Shown here piece after piece: positions 34,624 to 43,970 of a stretch of 64,000 nucleotides of DNA. A program made the translations under genes and the position numbers. Below the pieces are notes generated by a model. It was given only the letters and a program-made list of their open reading frames with translations. It was not told the DNA's origin and ran no database searches. The stretch comes from Blautia wexlerae DSM 19850 (GTDB lineage: Bacteria; Bacillota; Clostridia; Lachnospirales; Lachnospiraceae): the NCBI RefSeq assembly GCF_025148125.1, contig NZ_CP102267.1, positions 1,243,501-1,307,500 of the forward strand, read 5' to 3'. Every line of letters begins with the position of its first letter. Position 1 is the stretch's first letter.

Positions 34624-35419
34624 GCTGGTTGCAAGTGATCTGGATGGGACGTTACTTTTACATAAGGCACAGTCTCTGCCTGAAGAAATTTTTTCGCTGA
34701 TCAGGCAGTTAGAGGAACTGGGGATTATGTTTGTGGCAGCCAGTGGAAGACAATATCCGAATATGACAAAGCTGTTTGCGCCTGTTGCTTCAGAGATTTC
34801 CTATATTTCGGAGAATGGTGCACTGGCAGTGGATCATGGAGAGGTACTGTATCAGGATTCTTTTGACAGAAAGCTGGCAGGGGAGATTATTTCTGCAATC
34901 CTGGAAAAGAAGGATGCCGAGTTTACCTGTTCTGCAAAGGATTACCACTATCTGATGCCGAAGACAAAGAGATTTCATGACCATATGTTATATGAAGTAA
35001 AAAATGAATGCAGATTTGTAAACAGCATGGAAGAGATGACGGCTCCTATCATGAAGCTGGCTGTGTTTGAACCGGCCGGCCTTACAGAAGAATCTGTGAA
35101 ATACTGGATGGACAGATTTGGAAAAGAATGTGTTGTTGTCACTTCGGGAAATGAGTGGATTGATTTTATTCCTTTTGGAACAAACAAGGCAAAAGGAATC
35201 AGAGAATATCAGAAAAGATATCATATTTCGCCGGAAGAATGTATTGCGTTCGGAGACGAATATAATGATATAGAGATGCTTAAAGCGGTAAAATATGGCT
35301 TTGCCATGGAGCATTCCAAGGAGGGGGTACGGGCAGCTACGTCCTATATGACAAAACAGGTTGAACCGGTCCTTGAGAAGCTGATCCGGGCAAAGGGAAA
35401 GATTGAGGAGGTTATTTAA
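34616..35419 (+). CDS. Cof-type HAD phosphatase
   Basis: The 267-residue protein has Cof-subfamily motifs: VASDLDGTLLL at the start, AASGRQYPN, and FGDEYNDIEMLK near the end, with a Cof-type cap between. These enzymes dephosphorylate sugar phosphates, FMN precursors or pyridoxal phosphate; the substrate is unknown. ATG 34616 is preferred, overlapping the previous stop; ATG 34610 is also in frame and nearer GCGAGG. The following small gene begins one base after its stop. Confidence 0.85.
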   Translation: MIKLVASDLDGTLLLHKAQSLPEEIFSLIRQLEELGIMFVAASGRQYPNMTKLFAPVASEISYISENGALAVDHGEVLYQDSFDRKLAGEIISAILEKKDAEFTCSAKDYHYLMPKTKRFHDHMLYEVKNECRFVNSMEEMTAPIMKLAVFEPAGLTEESVKYWMDRFGKECVVVTSGNEWIDFIPFGTNKAKGIREYQKRYHISPEECIAFGDEYNDIEMLKAVKYGFAMEHSKEGVRAATSYMTKQVEPVLEKLIRAKGKIEEVI

Positions 35420-35420
35420 A

Positions 35421-35678
35421 TTGTTTACAGAAGAATGTATTAATACGTTTCTTGAAAATCAGGAGCAGCTTTTTCCACAGGCGGTAGCAGAATCATATGA
35501 AGCAGCGGAAGCATTCCTTGAGGATTGCATGGCGCAGGTTGTGGATTCTATTGAAGAAGTGAGAGAATATCTGGAAGAGTCAGGCGCTGATGTGGAAGGA
35601 ATGTCAGATGAAGAACTGGAAGATGCAAGTGAAGTATTTGCTCTGCCGGATGGAAAATATCTGATAGTAGAAGGATAA
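35421..35678 (+). CDS. Small acidic protein
   Basis: An 85-residue, helix-rich acidic protein with an ending DGKYLIVEG. I do not recognise it with confidence. TTG 35421 is chosen because GAGGAGG lies about nine bases upstream; a TTG at 35403 overlaps that ribosome site. It starts directly after the Cof-type phosphatase and is likely co-transcribed with maf and the two HAD genes. Confidence 0.6.
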   Translation: MFTEECINTFLENQEQLFPQAVAESYEAAEAFLEDCMAQVVDSIEEVREYLEESGADVEGMSDEELEDASEVFALPDGKYLIVEG

Positions 35679-35926
35679 AAACTGTTCGGTCAAATTATGG
35701 ATATCACGTGATATATCGGAGAAATAACTGTAAAACACAGTTCGGTCCCTGAATATTGGAGAAAATTGAACTCTGATACTCAGGGGCTGAAGTTGTTTTA
35801 AGGGAGAAAATACAGATTACATTTCCGGAAAATGTGATGCTATAATGCTTTTATACAGAGAAAAAACGATGTTGTGGTCTGTGATGGGAATGAAAAGGGC
35901 AGACAGACACAGAAGCATCACAGAAC

Positions 35927-35969
35927 TGTAATTATTCAGTACCTTCAGAGCGGCTGCTGAATAATTACA
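35927..35969 (+). other. Perfect 13-bp hairpin in the leader of the surface-protein gene
   Basis: TGTAATTATTCAG (35927-35939) pairs with CTGAATAATTACA (35957-35969) with a 17-base loop, 30 bases before the start codon at 36002. It lacks a T-run, so it may regulate translation or mRNA stability. The rest of the 320-base gap (35679-35926) shows no clear gene or known RNA motif. Confidence 0.6.
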
Positions 35970-36001
35970 AATTTTATTATAAATGAAAAGGAGGACTACA
36001 G

Positions 36002-38659
36002 ATGGAGAGAAAGAGATTTCTTGCAGTTGTAATGACTGTGATGATGGTTATTTCAATGATTCCATCCATGGTTTTTGCGGCAGCTCCGTCAGGAGAATTG
36101 GGCGGTAAGCTTAAGATTAAGGGACTTGCAGCTGTAGGCGTAGCGTTGAGTGCAGATTATGCAAAGGTTACACCGGAAGAGGTTACGGATGAAGATTTCA
36201 CTTTTTCCTGGTCAAGACAGACCGGGGAGAAGGAGTTAACACAGGTAGGTACTGAGAAGACCTATACGATTACTCAGGATGATCTGGGATGCAGACTGGT
36301 GCTTGATCTGACCCCTGTAGATGGAAGCGGACTGACAGGTACTCTTACTGCAAAGACGTTAGAGGTAGCTGCAACTGAAGAAGAGGCGAAAGCAGAGGAT
36401 ACACAGCAGGCAGAAACGGCAGATGGAACAGAGAATGCACAGTTGGAAGAAACAGCAGATAATGCAGAAGGCAGTCAGGATTCTGAAAATCAGGACACAG
36501 ATAGAACAGAAGATGTACAGCAGGATGCAGGAAATGAACAGGAAGATGGATCTCAGAACACAGAAGGTCAGCCGGAGGAAACAACAGAAGGTACTGATGA
36601 TTCCCAGATGAAAATTTATACAGAAGATCAGCTGCAGGTGGATGAGAACGGAAATGTGCAGACAGATGGATCAGAGAAAGATGGACAGGCAGCAGGTGAA
36701 GATGATAAAGATAAAAAGACTTACGAAGCGACTGCCACTGTAGAGGACAGCGAAGATCAGATTTGTGATTTTGGAACAGTAAAGAGTGATCTTGAGGATG
36801 TGGAAGCACAGTATGTGCAGATTACGAACACCGGAAATGAGAGCTTGAATTTTCAGGAGATCAGTCCGGAACATTTTATGGTTCAGGATATTACAGAACC
36901 GCTGAGTGCAGGTGAATCTGTAAGCGTATGGATACAGCCGAGGGAAGGGCTGGAACCGGGTGAATATGATGATATGATCACATACCGGACGGAAGAAGGT
37001 ATTGAGGTTTCTTTTGAAGCGAAGATTGCAGTTGAAGGTGAGGATGATTCATCAGATGACGAAGATCTGAAGCCTTCGGATGAGCCTTCTGCAGAACCGA
37101 CAGAGACGCCGGATGACAGCGAGGCTCCATCGGCAGGTGACAATGCAGATGCATCTCTTGAGGCACAGTCTCTTGAGGTAAATACAGGAAGTCTTAATTT
37201 CAGCGATATCGAAGAAAATTATACACAGGCCAATGAGAAACTGTCCGTAACCGTAACAAATACAGGGGATGGAACTGTCACTTTAAAGATACCGAAATCA
37301 GATTATTTTGAGGTGATGAACGAAGATGGAAGTGAAGCTGTATCAGGAATACAGATTGCAAAAGGTGATTCTCTTATGTTCATGGTACAGCCAAAAACCG
37401 GTCTGACGAAGGGTGATTACAGTGATACCCTGATATTTGAAAGTGAAGAGGATTCGGAAGTAGCAGTGCAGGTAACTGCGGAAGTATCTGTAAAAGAGGC
37501 AGAACAGGAACAGATCACAGCAGTTCAGGCAGATCCGGAATCTTTCAGTTATGATGATCTGAAGGAAGGTTATGATACTCCTGAAGCGACGACCATTACA
37601 CTTACCAATACAGGAAATACAACTGTTTCGCTGATGCAGCCATATGCAGAGTATTTTGATATTGGGGAACTTTCGGCATCAGTGCTGGAGCCGGGAGATT
37701 CTGCTGCATTTACAGCAGTACCGGTGACCGGTCTGAAAGTCGGCAATTATCTGGACAGTATTCAGATAGCCCAGACCAGTTCGGAAGGACAGGAAGATGT
37801 ATTAACAACGATCAAAGCTTCTGCGACTGTTTCGGAAGTGAAAAAGATTTATAAATTATCCGTAACACCGGAAGAACTGAATTTTGGAAAAGCAAAAGAA
37901 GGATATAGTGAGGCACCGGAAGCGCAGAAAGTTACAGTGACGAATAAGGGGAATACAAATGTAACTTTAAATGCACCGTCAGGTAAAAACTTTAAAATCG
38001 GGAAACTTTCAGCCACAGAGCTTGCACCGGGGGAGAGCTGTACATTTAAAATCCGCCCGAAGGAGGGTTTAAAGGCCGGCTCCTATACAGAGTCAGTTGT
38101 GATTGATAATGAACAGCAGATCAGTGCAGAAGTAAAAGTTCAGTTTACGGTTAAAGCTGCCCGCAAGGCGAAAATTGCAGATCCGGCAGATAATAAGATT
38201 ACAGGAATCAGTTCAGATGGATACACAACACAGTCAAAGATTACATTTACAGCAGTCGGAGCGGGTATGGACAATGAAAGTCCGGGAAAGGGAGATGTCC
38301 GCTATGTACCGTATAACTGGAAAGTGATCAATACAAATAGCTGGAGCAGTGCACCTTATACTGCTGCATTTGGAATTACGAAGGCCGGAACCTACACATT
38401 GACAGTTACATTTGACCGTCAGAAGTATAATGGAAGTGAATGGAAGAATACAGGGGAGCAGGATACTAAACAGGTGAATTTCAGTATTACGCAGGCGCAG
38501 ACTGTAACTGCAACTCCGACTCCACAGCCGAATGGAGCAACTGCGAAAACAGCGGTAAAGACAGGAGATACGACTAATATCACACCGTTTGTGATTATTC
38601 TGGCGATTGCAGCAGGATGTATTGTGGGAGTTGTGGTATACAAAAGACGAAAGAAATAA
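36002..38659 (+). CDS. Wall-anchored protein with repeated Ig-like (HYDIN/ASPM-like) domains
   Basis: The 885-residue protein has a signal peptide (cleavage after VFA near residue 26) and an Ig-like first domain (about 30-120). An acidic Glu/Gln/Thr-rich spacer (about 125-250) leads to four repeats of about 100 residues, each with NTGN, a FxxG or PxxY step, LxPGES-type turns and GLKxGxY. These resemble choice-of-anchor or ASPM-SPD-2-HYDIN Ig-like domains. The end has AVKTGD, a hydrophobic segment and a basic tail (YKRRKK), which fits a sortase signal of non-LPXTG type. It starts at ATG 36002 behind AAGGAGG. It is likely a surface adhesin; ligand unknown. Confidence 0.78.
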   Translation: MERKRFLAVVMTVMMVISMIPSMVFAAAPSGELGGKLKIKGLAAVGVALSADYAKVTPEEVTDEDFTFSWSRQTGEKELTQVGTEKTYTITQDDLGCRLVLDLTPVDGSGLTGTLTAKTLEVAATEEEAKAEDTQQAETADGTENAQLEETADNAEGSQDSENQDTDRTEDVQQDAGNEQEDGSQNTEGQPEETTEGTDDSQMKIYTEDQLQVDENGNVQTDGSEKDGQAAGEDDKDKKTYEATATVEDSEDQICDFGTVKSDLEDVEAQYVQITNTGNESLNFQEISPEHFMVQDITEPLSAGESVSVWIQPREGLEPGEYDDMITYRTEEGIEVSFEAKIAVEGEDDSSDDEDLKPSDEPSAEPTETPDDSEAPSAGDNADASLEAQSLEVNTGSLNFSDIEENYTQANEKLSVTVTNTGDGTVTLKIPKSDYFEVMNEDGSEAVSGIQIAKGDSLMFMVQPKTGLTKGDYSDTLIFESEEDSEVAVQVTAEVSVKEAEQEQITAVQADPESFSYDDLKEGYDTPEATTITLTNTGNTTVSLMQPYAEYFDIGELSASVLEPGDSAAFTAVPVTGLKVGNYLDSIQIAQTSSEGQEDVLTTIKASATVSEVKKIYKLSVTPEELNFGKAKEGYSEAPEAQKVTVTNKGNTNVTLNAPSGKNFKIGKLSATELAPGESCTFKIRPKEGLKAGSYTESVVIDNEQQISAEVKVQFTVKAARKAKIADPADNKITGISSDGYTTQSKITFTAVGAGMDNESPGKGDVRYVPYNWKVINTNSWSSAPYTAAFGITKAGTYTLTVTFDRQKYNGSEWKNTGEQDTKQVNFSITQAQTVTATPTPQPNGATAKTAVKTGDTTNITPFVIILAIAAGCIVGVVVYKRRKK

Positions 38660-38708
38660 GAGTTATCTGAAGAAAAAAATACAGGGGAATATGTAAAATA
38701 TAAAATTA

Positions 38709-38735
38709 TTAGCACTCATTTTTAGTGAGTGCTAA
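38709..38735 (+). promoter_or_regulatory. CIRCE operator (HrcA binding site)
   Basis: TTAGCACTC, a nine-base spacer and GAGTGCTAA form a perfect CIRCE inverted repeat. It lies just upstream of the htpG promoter and is followed by T-rich sequence, so it could also terminate the upstream gene. HrcA represses heat-shock genes through this site. Confidence 0.92.
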
Positions 38736-38742
38736 TTTTTTC

Positions 38743-38771
38743 TTGACTTTTGGAATAAATGGTATTACTAT
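38743..38771 (+). promoter_or_regulatory. Promoter of htpG
   Basis: TTGACT at 38743-38748, 17-base spacer, TACTAT at 38766-38771. It begins eight bases after the CIRCE element. Confidence 0.65.
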
Positions 38772-38927
38772 ATCTTTCAGAGAAGCAACTTACAGGAGTC
38801 AAAAGCTATTTCAAAGGATAAACAGGAGAGGATAGTTTTGACTCCGGAGGCAGAGCAGATAAGAATGCAGTATATTGACAGATAAAGTTGCGGCAAATGA
38901 TTAAAAACAAAAAGGAGTGTGGACAGC

Positions 38928-41000
38928 ATGGCTGTAAAACATGGAAATTTATCAATTAACAGTGAAAATATTTTCCCAATCATCAAGAAATGGTTATATT
39001 CCGATCATGATATTTTTGTAAGAGAGCTGGTCTCCAACGGATGCGATGCGATCACTAAACTGAAAAAACTGGAAGTAATGGGAGAATATACTTTTCCGGA
39101 AGGATACAAACCGGAGATTCAGGTAATTGTTAATCCTGATGAGAAAACTCTGAAATTCATCGATAATGGTATTGGCATGACTGCTGATGAAGTAGAGAAA
39201 TACATTACCCAGATTGCTTTTTCAGGTGCAACTCAGTTTCTTGAGAAATATAAAGACAAAACTACAGATGATCAGATGATTGGTCATTTTGGACTTGGAT
39301 TTTATTCTGCATTTATGGTAGCGGATGAAGTGCATATTGATACACTTTCCTATACAGAAGGTGCACAGCCTGTACACTGGTCCTGCGATGGCGGAACAGA
39401 ATATGATATCCAGGAAGGTAACAAGAATACGATTGGTACAGAAATCACCCTGTTCCTGAATGAAGACTGCCTGGAATTTGCAAATGAGTACCGTATGCGT
39501 GAGATTCTTGAGAAATACTGTTCCTTCATGCCGGTTCATATTTACCTTTCCAAAGCAAATGCACCTCAGGAATATGAGACAATTGATGAATCTGAGTTAA
39601 GAGACGATGATGTAGTTGTTGAACATATTCATGAGGAAGCAAAGACAGAAGAAAAAGAAAATGATAAAGGTGAAAAGGAAGTTGTTGAAATTTCTCCTGC
39701 AAAGGATAAAGTAAAGATCAATAAACGTCCGGTTTCCATCAGTGATATTAATCCGCTCTGGATGAAGCATCCAAATGAATGTACAGATGATGAATACAAG
39801 GAATTCTACCGCAAGGTGTTTATGGATTATAAGGAACCGTTATTCTGGATACATCTGAATATGGATTATCCGTTTAATTTAAAAGGTATCCTGTACTTCC
39901 CGAAGATCAATACAGAGTATGATTCCATTGAAGGAACAATCAAACTTTATAACAATCAGGTATTTATCGCAGATAATATCAAGGAAGTAATTCCTGAATT
40001 CCTGCTTCTTCTGAAAGGTGTGATTGATTGTCCGGATCTTCCATTGAACGTGTCACGAAGCGCATTGCAGAATGACGGATTTGTACAGAAGATTTCTGAA
40101 TACATTTCCAAAAAAGTGGCAGATAAGCTTACCGGAATGTGCAAGACTGACAGAGAATCTTATGAGAAATACTGGGATGATATCAGCCCGTTTATTAAAT
40201 ATGGCTGTATTAAAGATGCTAAGTTTGCAGAGAAAATGGGAGATTATGTACTCTTTAAGAATCTTGATGGCAAATATCTCACATTAAAGGACTGCATTGA
40301 AGAGAATAAAAAAGAAACAGAAGAAACTGAGGCTCAGACAGAAGAAAAGAAAGAAGATGCAGCAGAGTCTGAAAACAAAGACAATGCGGAAGCGAAAGAA
40401 CCTGAGAAGACAGTAATTTTCTATGTAACTGATGAAGTTCAGCAGAGTCAGTATATCAATATGTTTAAGGAAGCAGGAAAAGATGCCGTTATCCTGAAGC
40501 ATAATATTGACAGTGCATTTATTTCCAGTCTTGAGCAGAAACATCAGGAAGTACAGTTTAAGCGTATTGATGCTGATCTGACCGAAGAAATGAAGGGTGA
40601 GGGTACTGCCGATGAAGCAACTGTCAAAGCACTGACAGAACTTTTCCGCAAGAGCCTTAATAAAGATAAACTGGAAGTACATGTTGAGAATCTGAAAAAT
40701 GAAAATGTATCAGCAATGATGACTCTTTCCGAAGAGAGCCGCCGTATGCAGGATATGATGAAGATGTATAATATGTATGGAATGGATCCGAATATGTTTG
40801 GCGGACAGGAAACACTGGTTCTGAATGCGAATCATCCATTGGTTAAATATCTGGCAGAGAATCAGGAATCTGACAAGGCTCCGCTTATCTGTGAACAGTT
40901 GTATGACCTTGCGATGATGAGCCATAAACAGCTTTCACCGGACGAAATGACCAGATTTGTTCAGAGAAGCAATGAAATTTTGCTGATGGTTGCAAAATAA
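38928..41000 (+). CDS. htpG: Molecular chaperone HtpG (Hsp90)
   Basis: HtpG is an ATP-dependent dimeric chaperone of the Hsp90 family. The 690-residue protein carries the GHKL ATPase motifs: LVSNGCDAITKL (Asn-Asp), DNGIGMT, and GHFGLGFYSAF. The middle domain has NLPLNVSR-like LPLNVSRSALQN with the catalytic Arg. An acidic insert (TEETEAQTEEKKED) lies near residue 470. ATG 38928 follows AAGGAG by about ten bases; GTG 38919 is too close. The CIRCE site indicates HrcA control, which differs from the class III regulation of htpG in B. subtilis. Confidence 0.95.
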   Translation: MAVKHGNLSINSENIFPIIKKWLYSDHDIFVRELVSNGCDAITKLKKLEVMGEYTFPEGYKPEIQVIVNPDEKTLKFIDNGIGMTADEVEKYITQIAFSGATQFLEKYKDKTTDDQMIGHFGLGFYSAFMVADEVHIDTLSYTEGAQPVHWSCDGGTEYDIQEGNKNTIGTEITLFLNEDCLEFANEYRMREILEKYCSFMPVHIYLSKANAPQEYETIDESELRDDDVVVEHIHEEAKTEEKENDKGEKEVVEISPAKDKVKINKRPVSISDINPLWMKHPNECTDDEYKEFYRKVFMDYKEPLFWIHLNMDYPFNLKGILYFPKINTEYDSIEGTIKLYNNQVFIADNIKEVIPEFLLLLKGVIDCPDLPLNVSRSALQNDGFVQKISEYISKKVADKLTGMCKTDRESYEKYWDDISPFIKYGCIKDAKFAEKMGDYVLFKNLDGKYLTLKDCIEENKKETEETEAQTEEKKEDAAESENKDNAEAKEPEKTVIFYVTDEVQQSQYINMFKEAGKDAVILKHNIDSAFISSLEQKHQEVQFKRIDADLTEEMKGEGTADEATVKALTELFRKSLNKDKLEVHVENLKNENVSAMMTLSEESRRMQDMMKMYNMYGMDPNMFGGQETLVLNANHPLVKYLAENQESDKAPLICEQLYDLAMMSHKQLSPDEMTRFVQRSNEILLMVAK

Positions 41001-41070
41001 GATAGAAAGCAGGCAATTTGCCGGCAGATCAATGAGAGGACAGATACGCCTGTCAGAATAGCAGAATATC

Positions 41071-41108
41071 AAATAAGGAGCGGAGAATAACTTTTGCTCC
41101 TTATTTTT
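41071..41108 (+). terminator. Terminator of htpG
   Basis: AAATAAGGAGC (41071-41081) pairs with GCTCCTTATTT (41096-41106), followed by more T. Confidence 0.85.
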
Positions 41109-41130
41109 GTGGAAAACAATTACATTGGTA

Positions 41131-41159
41131 TTGACAAATGTCTTATGAATTCCTATTAT
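41131..41159 (+). promoter_or_regulatory. Promoter of the Spo0A-C-like gene
   Basis: TTGACA at 41131-41136, 17-base spacer, TATTAT at 41154-41159. The leader to 41353 is nearly 190 bases long; I see no known riboswitch motif or gene in it. Confidence 0.7.
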
Positions 41160-41353
41160 TAAGTTGCCGATATTTTAATGAATATGCCGAATCCGCATAA
41201 AATATAACGGGTTACAGAGAATAGTGACTGCAATGGTGCTTCCGGGCAGCCAATATCGTGACTTTCATTTACTTATAGAGAAATGTGTGTAAATAAATGA
41301 GATATCCAAATCTGTAAAAACACAGATTATGGAAGTTACAGGAGGAACGATGT

Positions 41354-41683
41354 ATGAGTGCAGTTTATGGAGTTATTAGAAAATTGGGTGCAACATCAAA
41401 GTATAAAGGATATTATTATGTTGTGGATGCAGTAGAAATGGCACAGAAAATTTATGAGCGACCGGTAAAAGTCACCAAAGATATTTATCCGGTCATTGCA
41501 AGAAAATATAAATCAACGCCGTCTAATGTAGAACACAACATAAGAACACTGGTAAACTTATGTTGGATGAATCATAAGGATACACTGGAAGAAATGGCAG
41601 GGTGTACAATGGCAGATAAACCGACGAACAGTGAGTTTATAGATATTCTGGTCTATTATCTGCGTTATTCGGATAAAGACTGA
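41354..41683 (+). CDS. Orphan Spo0A C-terminal DNA-binding domain protein
   Basis: The 109-residue protein matches only the effector domain of the sporulation regulator Spo0A: IRKLGA, GYYYVVDAVEMA, VTKDIYPVIARKYKSTPSNVEHNIR (recognition helix region), and DKPTNSEFID near the end. The phosphoreceiver domain is absent. It may bind 0A-box-like sites constitutively or compete with Spo0A. ATG 41354 follows CAGGAGG. It has its own promoter and a long leader, so its expression may be regulated post-initiation. Confidence 0.85.
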   Translation: MSAVYGVIRKLGATSKYKGYYYVVDAVEMAQKIYERPVKVTKDIYPVIARKYKSTPSNVEHNIRTLVNLCWMNHKDTLEEMAGCTMADKPTNSEFIDILVYYLRYSDKD

Positions 41684-41696
41684 TAACAGAATCTAC

Positions 41697-42197
41697 TCAT
41701 AATTTCTCACAGGGAATGTGATGACTGGAGAGAAAAACAGTCATGGAATCATCCCAGAGATGTTCCAGACGTTTATCCGGACTGAATGAAGTATAAGAAA
41801 CACCTGTTGTACATAAAAGGGACTGGTTCTTGTACCGGATATTCAGATAAAAGCTTTGCACAGGAATATCTGCAATATGCTGTTCATTTTTTAACAACGA
41901 CTGTGTCTGATCATGAGAAAGTTCAAATACAATCCTGAAATTCAAAGGTGTGCGTCTGCCGCGTATGATAGAAAAACAATAAGGTTTTACATCATGCCAG
42001 AGGGAATATTCTGTGGAATTCTCCTCAAAAGCAGCCTTTGTGTCAGTATCAAAGAAATCGTAATGAAGTTTTCCGTTTATGGTAAAAGTGTTGAAGGTTG
42101 TCACAGATGCCTCGACAAGAGAAAAACGGTCAAATACCTCACCGATCAGGAGTTTATTCATAAAATCTTTTACATCAGTAATTTTTAAAGCAAGCAT
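41697..42197 (-). CDS. DUF5721-like protein
   Basis: The 166-residue protein begins MLALKITDVKDFMNKLLIGEVFD and contains SLWHDVKPYCFSIIRGRRTPLNF, which I associate with the Lachnospiraceae family DUF5721. It appears soluble and has no known catalytic motif. The start ATG 42197 follows GAGGTG on the minus strand; an upstream ATG at 42218 adds seven residues. It converges on the Spo0A-C gene with only 13 bases between them. Confidence 0.65.
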   Translation of the reverse strand: MLALKITDVKDFMNKLLIGEVFDRFSLVEASVTTFNTFTINGKLHYDFFDTDTKAAFEENSTEYSLWHDVKPYCFSIIRGRRTPLNFRIVFELSHDQTQSLLKNEQHIADIPVQSFYLNIRYKNQSLLCTTGVSYTSFSPDKRLEHLWDDSMTVFLSSHHIPCEKL

Positions 42198-42294
42198 ACA
42201 ACACCTCTCTGATAACATGATTTACAGCTGTTCAGAATTAAAAAAGACTTCTGGATTGCTGCATATTTCTGAACATATTTTGTGGATCAGGCAG

Positions 42295-42327
42295 CGCTTC
42301 CTGCACTTTGCGGGAAGCGTCTTTTTA
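42295..42327 (+). terminator. Plus-strand terminator in a divergent spacer
   Basis: CGCTTCCTGC pairs with GCGGGAAGCG and is followed by TCTTTTTATT. It faces plus-strand transcription although the nearest plus gene ends at 41683. It may stop transcription running antisense to the DUF5721-like gene. Confidence 0.8.
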
Positions 42328-42450
42328 TTATAAAGCACTTTTGAAAAAAAGAACAGTGTTTTTATTAAAAAGTCTTTTCAAACGTAAAGCGGTGTGATAA
42401 GATATATCTGGTATTGAATACTACATATAATGGAAAAGAGGACGATATAA

Positions 42451-43290
42451 TTGAGATATAAGATTATCATAGATAGTTGTGGAGAACTTTTGGACGAATG
42501 GAAGAAAGATGAATGTTTTGAATCCATTCCACTGACTCTGATGGTAGGAGCTGAACAGATCATAGATGATGAAACATTTGATCAGGCAGAGTTTATTGAT
42601 AAAGTGGCAGCCTGCCCGGAATGTCCGAAATCAGCCTGCCCGTCACCTGAGAGATATATGAGAGCATATGACTGCGAGGCTGAGCATATTTATGCAGTGA
42701 CTTTGTCTTCTGAGCTGAGTGGTTCCTATAACAGTGCGTTGCTTGGCAGAGATCTTATTATGGAAGACCATCCGGATAAAAAAATACATGTGTTTAATTC
42801 ACGTTCCGCATCCATCGGGGAAAGCCTGATCGGAATGAAGATACAGGAATGCGAAGAAGCAGGGATGAGTTTTGAAGAAGTTGTTTCAACTGTGGAACAT
42901 TATATTGAAGGACAGCATACATTTTTTATACTTGAGAATCTTGATACTTTGAGAAAGAACGGCCGTCTGAGCAAAGTGAAAGCGTTAGTGGCCAGTGCAT
43001 TGAAAATCAAACCGGTCATGGGTTCTACGGATGATGGAAATATCTGCCAGCTGGATCAGGCAAGAGGTATGAATCGTGCTCTGATCAAGCTTGTAGAGCA
43101 GGTAATCGAGAAAACCCCGGACAGTGCAGAGAAGGTTCTTGCCATCAGTCACTGCAATTGTCCGGCAAGAGCACAGGTGCTCAAAGAGGCTTTTGAAGAG
43201 AGAATGAAACTTGCAAAGATCGTAGTCCTTGATACAGCGGGTGTAAGTTCTATGTATGCAAATGACGGCGGAGTGATCGTTGCAGTATAA
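42451..43290 (+). CDS. DegV family fatty-acid-binding protein
   Basis: DegV proteins bind fatty acids and in some species serve as FakB subunits that present fatty acids to a kinase for phospholipid synthesis. The 279-residue protein has the family pattern: IIIDSCGEL at the start, a TSxPS-type CPSPERYM segment, the SSELSGSYNSA motif and the FILENLDTLRKNGRLSK block. TTG 42451 is the likely start, with AGAGG about ten bases upstream. It is not next to a FakA gene here. Confidence 0.88.
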   Translation: MRYKIIIDSCGELLDEWKKDECFESIPLTLMVGAEQIIDDETFDQAEFIDKVAACPECPKSACPSPERYMRAYDCEAEHIYAVTLSSELSGSYNSALLGRDLIMEDHPDKKIHVFNSRSASIGESLIGMKIQECEEAGMSFEEVVSTVEHYIEGQHTFFILENLDTLRKNGRLSKVKALVASALKIKPVMGSTDDGNICQLDQARGMNRALIKLVEQVIEKTPDSAEKVLAISHCNCPARAQVLKEAFEERMKLAKIVVLDTAGVSSMYANDGGVIVAV

Positions 43291-43364
43291 ACTAATTGTT
43301 TTCTTTTGCAGTAAAGTGTGCTATAATCAGAAAATACGAAATATTGATGCAAAGGAGATCTATC

Positions 43365-43838
43365 ATGAGCCAGAAGAAAGTCGATGCTTATAAGGCCAGA
43401 AAAGGACTGCATAACAAAACAGACAGAAAAGAAAAAGTACTTTTTGGACTGGAAATGTTTGCCTGGGCATTCATTTGTGTTGTGATTGTTGCATGGATTG
43501 GTTATTCTGCATATGTAAAAGTGACAGGAGCCAAAGAGAATGTGGTTCAGAATACAGTAATGGATACTACTGCACTTGACAATTACATTTCGAATCTGTC
43601 AACAGATGCATCCGATGATACAGACAGCACTGATGCAGATACAGCGGAGGAAGAAGATACAACAGCTTCCACTGATACAGACAGTGAAGATGCTGATGCA
43701 GCAGACGCAACCGCAGATGATTCTGAAACGGAAACCGCAGATAAATCTGAAGAAGCAGATGATACAAATGTAGCAGACGATAAAGCTGCAGAAACAGCAG
43801 ATTCAACAACGGATGCAGACAGCGCAGATGCTAAATAG
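43365..43838 (+). CDS. Single-helix membrane protein with Asp/Thr-rich tail
   Basis: A 157-residue protein has a basic N-terminus (about 30 residues), one membrane helix (FAWAFICVVIVAWIGYSAYV) and a tail of about 90 residues made almost entirely of Asp, Ala, Thr, Glu and Ser. No family function is known to me. ATG 43365 follows AAAGGAG. An extended -10 promoter (TGCTATAAT) lies at 43319-43327. The tail is low in complexity and likely extracellular. Confidence 0.65.
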   Translation: MSQKKVDAYKARKGLHNKTDRKEKVLFGLEMFAWAFICVVIVAWIGYSAYVKVTGAKENVVQNTVMDTTALDNYISNLSTDASDDTDSTDADTAEEEDTTASTDTDSEDADAADATADDSETETADKSEEADDTNVADDKAAETADSTTDADSADAK

Positions 43839-43875
43839 AAATTGAATCTCTGATGGATTCACAGAAGAAAAGCAA

Positions 43876-43908
43876 TAAAAAATCCCCGGATGATCCGGGG
43901 ATTTTTTT
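43876..43908. terminator. Terminator between convergent genes
   Basis: AATCCCCGGA and TCCGGGGATT form a strong stem with A-run on one side and T-run on the other, so it can serve both strands. Confidence 0.9.
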
Positions 43909-43970
43909 GAGGTTTAATCCGTATAGAAAAGTGCGGAATTCAATCCTCTCGCGTTAACAAAAATTATAAA

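Noticed and set aside
41160..41353. Cyclic-di-GMP or ZTP riboswitch before the Spo0A-C gene
   Set aside because: Short GGGTTAC and CCGGGCAG pieces look suggestive, but the conserved cores of these families are missing.
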